Source: Helicobacteraceae bacterium
GTDB taxonomy: Bacteria; Campylobacterota; Campylobacteria; Campylobacterales; Helicobacteraceae
Direction of reading: 5' to 3'
Length of the DNA stretch: 28,365 nucleotides
Assembly: GCA_029258405.1 (NCBI GenBank)
Contig: JARHYY010000127.1
Location: 1 to 28,365 of the forward strand
Position numbers and translations under genes: made by a program. The notes under the pieces are model-generated. The model had not been told where the DNA came from, searched no databases, and was given only the letters and a program-made list of their open reading frames with translations. How positions within the stretch are numbered: position 1 is the first letter of the stretch; each line of letters opens with the position of its first letter. Below are positions 23,379 through 28,365 of this stretch, in pieces.

Positions 23379-24551
23379 TTATTTAATATAATGAGCAACA
23401 AATTTTGAATAATTATCTAATATCGCCCCTCCTGCTCTAAAACCAAGCGCACATGCCTCAAAAGCATAGAATACATTTGGCTGATAAAATATGCCATTAT
23501 GTTGATTAAGCGGGATATATTCTTGATATATGGGAGGCAGGTTTGCATAATCGCCACCGTTTTCAAAAAGGACTGCTCCATTAGAATCAATAATTTGTAC
23601 ATTATGCCCCTCTCGTGAAAAGGCATGTTTTTTTACTTGCTTTTTACCTTTAAGTGGCTCAAAAGAGCTTTCAAGCAAAAGAGGATGTTGAGGAAAAAGC
23701 TCCCATAATATTTTTAAGATTCTTTTAGATTGAAATAAAAGAGTATAAGCTGGGTTAAGGAATATGGTGTTTTTATTTGCCATCATTTCAGTTATAATGG
23801 CTGCCATTTCAGGTTCATCTACCGCTATGCTTTCCCATGGAATGAGCTTAAACCAAAATTCATAATTTTGCTCTGCATAAAAAAGCCCTTCATCTGGGCT
23901 TAGATGTGCTTGATGTGCGTAACAAAAGGATGTTTCAAACCCTGCTTCTTGTGCGATATGTTCAAGAAGTTTTACTGTGTGCTCTTCTTCAATGTTGCCT
24001 TCTATACTTGAAAAAAGTATTCTCCAACCTTCATAAAGCTCTTCAAATCTACTTGTATCTTCTTCTAAGGTAATAAGTCGCTTGAAATTTTCTCGCAATG
24101 TTTCATATACATTATTAAATTGCAAGGATTCATCTTGTCCATTTGCTTTAAGCAATGCCCATTGTATAATGGCACTTTCATAAAGCATTGTAGGAGTGTC
24201 TGCATTAAACTCAAGTAATTTTATCGGGCTGCCATCTAGCCCTCCTGCAAAGTCAAATCTCCCATAAAGATGCCAATGTATATCTTCTGCCCAGCTCATT
24301 TTTATCGCTTCAGTAATGTTAAAGGGAATACCAAGCTCAAAAAAGAGATTATTATCTATAACATATTGAGCTGCCTCTATAAACATATCATAGAGTTCAT
24401 TTGCTGCTTGGTAATATGCCTCTGCTTGCTCTTGTGTTACAGCTATTGCTTGGTTTGCTACATACATAGTATTATCTGGATCAGTATGCCATGCAAAACC
24501 AATTTCTTCTAAAAACGAAGTAGATAAGGGTTTAAGTGTGCTTATTTCCAT
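23379..24551 (-). CDS. Glutathionylspermidine-synthase-like ATP-grasp protein
   Basis: A 390-residue member of the GSP_synth family (YgiC/YjfC group): 'WHTDPDNTMYVANQAIAVTQEQAEAYYQAANELYDMF', 'GRFDFAGGLDGSPIKLLEFNADTPTMLYESAIIQW' and the C-terminal 'NPAYTLLFQSKRILKILWELFPQHPLLLES' and 'FENGGDYANLPPIYQEYIPL' are its characteristic blocks. The fold is ATP-grasp, and the related synthetase domain joins glutathione to spermidine. The stand-alone versions lack the amidase domain and their substrate is not settled, so glutathionylspermidine formation is not implied. GGAGG of the ribosome binding site overlaps the end of the UPF0323 lipoprotein gene (1-nt gap), a neighbour pair I recall from Campylobacter and Helicobacter. 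Confidence 0.88.
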   Translation of the reverse strand: MEISTLKPLSTSFLEEIGFAWHTDPDNTMYVANQAIAVTQEQAEAYYQAANELYDMFIEAAQYVIDNNLFFELGIPFNITEAIKMSWAEDIHWHLYGRFDFAGGLDGSPIKLLEFNADTPTMLYESAIIQWALLKANGQDESLQFNNVYETLRENFKRLITLEEDTSRFEELYEGWRILFSSIEGNIEEEHTVKLLEHIAQEAGFETSFCYAHQAHLSPDEGLFYAEQNYEFWFKLIPWESIAVDEPEMAAIITEMMANKNTIFLNPAYTLLFQSKRILKILWELFPQHPLLLESSFEPLKGKKQVKKHAFSREGHNVQIIDSNGAVLFENGGDYANLPPIYQEYIPLNQHNGIFYQPNVFYAFEACALGFRAGGAILDNYSKFVAHYIK

Positions 24552-24552
24552 A

Positions 24553-25170
24553 TTAACCTCCTATACCGCTTGAAGAGCCGCCTGTATTTTGGTTGCTTGA
24601 GCTACCACCGCCATAGAATCCGCTTCTGCCTGTTGTTGGTGTGCCTGTTGCTCGTGTGCTTGTTGCACCCTGTCGAATATTTTGACTACGCTCATACGCT
24701 TGAGGTGAGGAATATGCTCCGCGTTGTTGATTAGCAAAATTATTATTATTAAAAAGTTTGCTGCCTATCCAGCTCCCAATTATTGCTCCTGCTGCAGAGG
24801 CAAGTATTGCTTCTCCTAATGAAAGCCCACCACCTGTTGGGTTGGTAAGTTGGCTTGTGCCTTCATCGATTTTTTTTGATTCAGCCTGCATAAGTGAATC
24901 TATTTCTTGCTGTGAGAGCATGCGCTCTGTGCCATCGGGTTCTCTGAGCAATATCCTTGTGGTATCGCTTGGGTGTTCTTCTAGGATTTTATAATTACCT
25001 GCAGAATCTTTTTCTATGATAACAAATGCTCCTTGTTTAGCTGCTTGTGAAATAGCTGTATTGTCATTTGCTTCACTTGAGCAAGCATTGAGAGAAACAA
25101 GCACTAAGGCACTCATTGTGCCTATAATGGCACAATCTGAAATTTTACGCCAATGTTTTAATGCGTTCAT
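24553..25170 (-). CDS. UPF0323-family lipoprotein
   Basis: A 205-residue lipoprotein. Residues 1-30 form a lipoprotein signal with lipobox LNAC (Cys30). The mature part has an alpha/beta region ('GAFVIIEKDSAGNYKILEEHPSDTTRILLREPDGTERMLSQQEID') and a glycine-zipper-like hydrophobic stretch ('LGEAILASAAGAIIGSWIGSKLF'). A low-complexity Gly/Ser/Thr/Arg/Asn tail completes it. This is the UPF0323 layout, a family seen mainly in Campylobacterota and of unknown function. The ATG at 25170 has AAAGGAG six bases upstream; the frame opens earlier (25206) but without a ribosome binding site. It is coupled to the following GSP_synth-family gene, hinting at a joint function. Confidence 0.88.
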   Translation of the reverse strand: MNALKHWRKISDCAIIGTMSALVLVSLNACSSEANDNTAISQAAKQGAFVIIEKDSAGNYKILEEHPSDTTRILLREPDGTERMLSQQEIDSLMQAESKKIDEGTSQLTNPTGGGLSLGEAILASAAGAIIGSWIGSKLFNNNNFANQQRGAYSSPQAYERSQNIRQGATSTRATGTPTTGRSGFYGGGSSSNQNTGGSSSGIGG

Positions 25171-25208
25171 TGCATACTCCTTTGAATATTTGTGTAATTT
25201 TAGCAAAG

Positions 25209-26243
25209 TTAATTTAAATGGCGATTGAATTTAATATGTCTTGGGTCAAAAGCATCTCTTAAGCCCTCACCAATAAAAACTAGAATAGAGAGCAAAAAGG
25301 CTATGGACACAAAGGCACAAATACCAATCCATGGAGCATAAAGGTTGTTTTTTGCCTGAACAAGTATTTCACCTAAGCTTGGCGAACCAACCGGAAGCCC
25401 AAAGCCTAAAAAGTCAAGCGAGGTGAGCAAGGTTATGGAGCTGCTTAGAATAAAAGGCAAAAAACTTAAGACAATGGGCATGACATTTGGTAGAATATGC
25501 TTAAATATGATATATATATTATCTGCACCCAATGCTTGGCTTGAACGAACATAGTCTAGATTTCTTGCTCGTAAAAATTCAGCACGAACTGCAGAAACTA
25601 AAACAACCCATGAAAAGAGCAGAATGAACAACAAGAGCCACCAAAATGAAGGCTCTATAATGCTTGAAAATATCATCACTAAAAATAAGGCAGGCATAGC
25701 AGTATATATTTCTATAAATCGTTGTGCATAAAGATCAAACATGCCCCCATAATAGCCCATTAATGCCCCAGCAATTATGCCTATTATCGAGCTTAATACA
25801 GTAAGTATAATACCAAAGGCTAAAGAAATGGCATATCCATATATAAGCCGTGCAAGAATATCTCTGCCTTGATCATCTGTACCTAAAATATTTTTTAGAC
25901 TCGGTGGAGTAGGGGCGGGGGCATCAAGATCAAATATTACAGTATTATAACTATATGGAATAGGAGGGAATATAAGCCAACCATGTTGCTGTATAAGTTC
26001 TTGGATATAAGGGTCTTTGTAATCTGGTTCGCTATGAAAATCACCACCAAAAGTTGTTTCTGGATAAGCATGAAGCAGGGGAAAATAAAGCTGATTTTTA
26101 TATGAAAGCACTAAGGGTTTATCGTTAGCGATTATAGGTGCAAAAAGGCAAACCAAAGCAACAAACACAAATAAAATAAAAGAGTATTTTGCCCTTTTAT
26201 TGCTTGAAAAAACATGCATTCGTCGCTTTAAAAGGATATCCAT
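25209..26243 (-). CDS. yejE: Oligopeptide/microcin C-type ABC permease YejE-like
   Basis: A 344-residue inner-membrane permease of the DppC/OppC class. It has an N-terminal helix ('YSFILFVFVALVCLFAPIIA'), a large periplasmic insert containing 'ETTFGGDFHSEPDYKDPYIQELIQQHGWLIFPPIPYSYNTV', then 'LGTDDQGRDILARLIYG' and the coupling loop 'VRSSQALGADNIYIIFKHILPN'. The HGW-type insert with 'PPIPYSYNT' is characteristic of YejE rather than OppC. In E. coli YejABEF imports peptide-nucleotide microcin C and other peptides. The ATG at 26243 has AAAGGAG five bases upstream and lies 10 nt after yejB. No yejA or yejF is adjacent. Confidence 0.88.
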   Translation of the reverse strand: MDILLKRRMHVFSSNKRAKYSFILFVFVALVCLFAPIIANDKPLVLSYKNQLYFPLLHAYPETTFGGDFHSEPDYKDPYIQELIQQHGWLIFPPIPYSYNTVIFDLDAPAPTPPSLKNILGTDDQGRDILARLIYGYAISLAFGIILTVLSSIIGIIAGALMGYYGGMFDLYAQRFIEIYTAMPALFLVMIFSSIIEPSFWWLLLFILLFSWVVLVSAVRAEFLRARNLDYVRSSQALGADNIYIIFKHILPNVMPIVLSFLPFILSSSITLLTSLDFLGFGLPVGSPSLGEILVQAKNNLYAPWIGICAFVSIAFLLSILVFIGEGLRDAFDPRHIKFNRHLN

Positions 26244-26253
26244 GTTTGCTCCT

Positions 26254-27324
26254 TTAAGATTTTGATTCAAAATTTATACGGGGGTCTAAGAGATGATAAC
26301 TTATATCGCTAATGAGTGTGGTTATAAGCCCTATAAGTGTAAAAATGTATAAAATCCCAAACATTACAGGATAATCCCTATTAAGCGTTGATTCATATCC
26401 TAAAAGCCCAAGCCCATCTAATGAAAAAATAATTTCTATAAGCAAAGAACCTGTAAGAAATATGCTCACAAAAGCCATAGGAAATCCAGAAACCACTACA
26501 AGCATAGCATTGCGAAACACATGCCCATAAAGTATTCGCCTTTGGCTCGCTCCTTTAGCTTTGGCAGTTATTACATATTGCTTATGTATTTCTTCTAAAA
26601 AAGAGTTTTTACACAGTAAAGTTAATGAAGCAAAACCACCTATGGTAAGAGCAATTATAGGCAGAGCAATATGCCAAAGATAATCAAGCATCTTTTGGAA
26701 TGAATTAAGATTGTAGGCATAATCGCTATACAAACCTTTAAGGGGAAATATTTCCAAGAAACTACCGCCAGCAAAAAGCAATATAAGCAAAATAGCTATA
26801 AGAAAGGGAGGGATAGCATTGAATATGATAATAATAAAGCTACTACCCCAATCAAAAGAGCTACCATGCTTTAATGCTTTTTGTATGCCTAATGGAATAG
26901 AAATAAGATAGATAAATAAAGTACTCCATAAGCCAAGTGTTATAGAAACAGGGAGTCGTTCATAAATAATATCAAGAACTTTTTGTTGTTTATAAAAGCT
27001 TTCACCAAGCTCAAAAAACAGATAATTTTTCAGCATAAGAAAATATCGTTCTATAATAGGCTTATCAAAACCATAGAGCTTTTGTATTTCTTGTTTTAGG
27101 GCGTCATCTATGCCTTGTGATCCTCTGAAAGATTTTGTGCTATATACCTCACCCCCAACGCCAAAACCACCTTTTGAATCATGAGTATTTATATGCTCCA
27201 ATTTTGCTATCATCTGCTCTACTGGACCGCCCGGAGCGATTTGAATGATAAAAAAGTTAAGAGTTATGATAATAAGCAAGGTGGGTATTATCAGTAAAAG
27301 CCGTTTAATGATATAAAATGCCAT
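26254..27324 (-). CDS. yejB: Oligopeptide/microcin C-type ABC permease YejB-like
   Basis: A 356-residue permease of the DppB/OppB class. 'FYIIKRLLLIIPTLLIIITLNFFIIQIAPGGPVEQMIA' at the N-terminus, the periplasmic insert with 'SFRGSQGIDDALKQEIQKLYGFDKP', and the coupling region 'YVITAKAKGASQRRILYGHVFRNAML' are typical. The 'GGPVEQMIAKLEH' and long insert fit YejB better than DppB. The ATG at 27324 is preferred to a TTG at 27330, which would sit too close to the AAGG motif. It forms an operon with yejE; the binding protein and ATPase must lie elsewhere. Confidence 0.88.
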   Translation of the reverse strand: MAFYIIKRLLLIIPTLLIIITLNFFIIQIAPGGPVEQMIAKLEHINTHDSKGGFGVGGEVYSTKSFRGSQGIDDALKQEIQKLYGFDKPIIERYFLMLKNYLFFELGESFYKQQKVLDIIYERLPVSITLGLWSTLFIYLISIPLGIQKALKHGSSFDWGSSFIIIIFNAIPPFLIAILLILLFAGGSFLEIFPLKGLYSDYAYNLNSFQKMLDYLWHIALPIIALTIGGFASLTLLCKNSFLEEIHKQYVITAKAKGASQRRILYGHVFRNAMLVVVSGFPMAFVSIFLTGSLLIEIIFSLDGLGLLGYESTLNRDYPVMFGILYIFTLIGLITTLISDISYHLLDPRINFESKS

Positions 27325-27347
27325 AAGCAAGCCTTGCTTTTTTCATT

Positions 27348-27353
27348 ATTATA
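27348..27353 (-). promoter_or_regulatory. Candidate promoter of yejBE
   Basis: TATAAT on the minus strand, in the divergent gap of about 110 nt, would start transcription near 27341 and leave a leader of about 17 nt. There is no clear -35 box. Assigned by eye. Confidence 0.4.
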
Positions 27354-27385
27354 ACTCAAAGCTCCTGAATATATACATAATATTA

Positions 27386-27401
27386 TGGAATACTATTTGC
27401 T
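27386..27401 (+). promoter_or_regulatory. Sigma-54 (RpoN) promoter candidate
   Basis: TGGAATACTATTTGCT fits the -24/-12 consensus TGGCAC-N5-TTGCW: GG (27387-27388) and GC (27399-27400) are exactly 10 bp apart, and the -12 half TTTGCT is intact. Transcription would start near 27412, giving a leader of about 25 nt with AAGGAG before the ATG at 27437. In Campylobacterota RpoN with FlgR mainly drives hook and basal-body class flagellar genes. Confidence 0.55.
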
Positions 27402-27436
27402 TATAGACACAAAAGCTTTAAAAGAAAGGAGTTAAT

Positions 27437-28024
27437 ATGGATACAAGAGTTTTAGGTGGAGTTTCAACAACACAATCGAATCTTTATGAAAATTTACTCA
27501 ATGGGGATAATGCTCTTTTGACTTCTGAAAGAGTGAAAGCAAAAAGAGAGCAAAGCCAAAATAGCGATAATATTACAAAAGACAATGATTCTTTTAATAG
27601 TGATGATGCTCAAAAAGTTATTGATGATATTAACAGTGGGAAAACAGATATTACAAGTTCTTCCAATCAAAGAGCACTTGATACATTAAAGAGCCGTTTG
27701 CAATCTGTTGAAAATGAACTTAATAAACTTGATCAGCAAATGAAAAATCTTTCTAGTGGTAATATAAAGGTGATAAAAGCAACTTTAGCGGGAGTGGATA
27801 GTAGTGTCTCTGGTGCTTCTGGTGCTGGAGTAGCAGCAGGAATTGCTGATATATCAAGAGTAGCAGCTCAAGAAAATGTATCAGAAAATGGAAAAACAGA
27901 TATTTCTAAAATAGGCGTTAAAGAAGCAATGTTGCGTTACCTTTCAGCAGAAAAAGGGGTTAAATTTGCTGAATTGTTGAGCTTACAAAGAGAGATAGCA
28001 GAGGCAGAAAACTTAAATCGTTAA
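27437..28024 (+). CDS. Coiled-coil protein of unknown function, probably sigma-54 controlled
   Basis: A 195-residue soluble protein without signal peptide or membrane span. I do not recognise the family. The N-terminus 'MDTRVLGGVSTTQSNLYENLL' is polar and Gly/Ser/Thr-rich. Residues about 35-75 are charged and probably disordered, about 76-106 ('ALDTLKSRLQSVENELNKLDQQMKNL') are a clear heptad coiled coil, and residues 118-140 are Gly/Ala/Ser-rich ('SGASGAGVAAGIADIS'). The end is helical ('VKEAMLRYLSAEKGVKFAELLSLQREIAEAE'). No enzyme motif is visible. Its sigma-54-like promoter suggests a flagellar link: hook/rod-associated, export cargo or chaperone would fit the disordered ends and coiled coil, but this is inference. 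It stands alone, divergent from yejB. AAGGAG lies five bases before the ATG. Confidence 0.75.
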   Translation: MDTRVLGGVSTTQSNLYENLLNGDNALLTSERVKAKREQSQNSDNITKDNDSFNSDDAQKVIDDINSGKTDITSSSNQRALDTLKSRLQSVENELNKLDQQMKNLSSGNIKVIKATLAGVDSSVSGASGAGVAAGIADISRVAAQENVSENGKTDISKIGVKEAMLRYLSAEKGVKFAELLSLQREIAEAENLNR

Positions 28025-28077
28025 AATTATTCTCACTCTCTAGGAAGCTTAAATGTATTTGTGCTTATTAAATTGAA

Positions 28078-28118
28078 AAAGTTATGGGTTGTTCTTAGGA
28101 TAATTTTTCCATAACTTT
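28078..28118 (+). terminator. Hairpin after the coiled-coil gene
   Basis: AAAGTTATGG (28078-28087) and CCATAACTTT (28109-28118) form a perfect 10-bp stem with a 21-nt loop, about 55 nt after the stop. T-rich sequence follows, but the C10 tract interrupts it, so efficiency as a terminator is uncertain. The A-run before the stem could serve the opposite strand. Confidence 0.4.
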
Positions 28119-28124
28119 CTCTTT

Positions 28125-28143
28125 CCCCCCCCCCTTTTTTTTT
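28125..28143. repeat. C10-T9 homopolymer tract
   Basis: Ten C followed directly by nine T. A C10 run is far above expectation in DNA this AT-rich, and runs of this length slip during replication. In Helicobacter and Campylobacter such tracts cause phase variation, either in coding sequence or in promoter spacers. Here no convincing gene spans it. Confidence 0.85.
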
Positions 28144-28365
28144 ATAAACAATCAAACTTTTTAAAAAATGTAATATTGCTAACCTAAAGCCAATTATTGC
28201 CAGTGTGCAACTCATCTACCCACATACAGTTCACGTATACAATATCAAAACTTAGACAATAACTAAACCCAACTATAATTTAAACAAAAATACAAACTTA
28301 AAAATTTACTCAACACTCTATTTAAACTATATATAAACATAAAAATATAAGAACTCTTAAAAACA

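Larger units (their letters stand above)
28025..28365. other. Non-coding AT-rich right end with homopolymer tract
   Basis: No gene is recognised. After the coiled-coil gene there is a hairpin, then C10 and T9 tracts, then roughly 220 nt of strongly AT-rich sequence. A 60-codon frame on the minus strand crosses the C/T tract but has no ribosome binding site or family features. The far right could be the upstream region of a gene outside the window. Confidence 0.5.

Noticed and set aside
28033..28215. 60-codon frame on the minus strand reading through the C10-T9 tract
   Set aside because: An in-frame stop lies directly before the ATG, no ribosome binding site is present, and the product is a mix of homopolymer-coded Lys/Gly and unrelated residues. 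Retained only as context for the tract.
1..28365. CRISPR arrays, tRNA/rRNA genes, insertion sequences, prophage or attachment sites
   Set aside because: No regularly spaced repeats, tRNA-like TpsiC/acceptor patterns, transposase or integrase genes, or terminal repeats were seen on reading both strands.

Overview
The window is AT-rich, densely coded DNA from a Campylobacterota (epsilonproteobacterial) genome, most likely a Helicobacter of the enterohepatic type. Pointers are the strong A/T codon bias, short AAGGA-type ribosome binding sites, a UPF0323 lipoprotein next to a glutathionylspermidine-synthase-like gene (a pair I recall from this phylum), stand-alone gatC, long homopolymer tracts and a sigma-54-like promoter. 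The species cannot be fixed from the sequence alone. No rRNA, tRNA, CRISPR array or insertion sequence was seen.

Left part (1-2254). A DinJ/RelB-type antitoxin and a RelE/ParE-fold toxin (258-799, +) face a lolA - TSUP exporter pair (820-2120, -). A short divergent promoter region separates lolA from purB.

Plus-strand run (2255-10130). purB, gatC and ung are followed by a small zinc-ribbon protein and an unrecognised membrane-anchored protein. Then comes a tightly overlapping livHMGF branched-chain amino acid ABC transporter without a binding-protein gene. A NYN-LOTUS RNase-like gene sits one base after livF.

Centre (10494-20212, -). A complete C-P lyase operon is present in the order phnC-D-E-G-H-I-J-K-L-M, ending in a fused phnN-phnP gene. 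PhnCDE import phosphonate. PhnG/H/I/L move the phosphonate onto ribose triphosphate. PhnM removes pyrophosphate and PhnJ (Fe-S, radical SAM; PhnK associated) breaks the C-P bond. The PhnN-P fusion then carries two linked steps from the cyclic ribose phosphate to PRPP. No phnF regulator or phnO is visible. Genes overlap or lie within 10 nt, except for a gap of about 120 nt between phnC and phnD and a leader of about 300 nt upstream of phnC.

Right part (20517-28365). On the minus strand, yejB-yejE-like peptide transporter permeases lie upstream of a UPF0323 lipoprotein, a glutathionylspermidine-synthase-like gene and ileS. A 38-codon membrane ORF that overlaps the ileS stop follows, and then a terminator hairpin. 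Divergent from yejB is a coiled-coil protein gene with a good sigma-54 (-24/-12) promoter match, suggesting flagellar-class control. The window ends in a non-coding AT-rich stretch holding a hairpin and a C10-T9 tract.

No obviously new multi-gene system was found. The points most worth following are the PhnN-PhnP fusion, the 38-aa ORF after ileS, the sigma-54-linked unknown gene, the four-cysteine insert in PhnK and the C10 tract.
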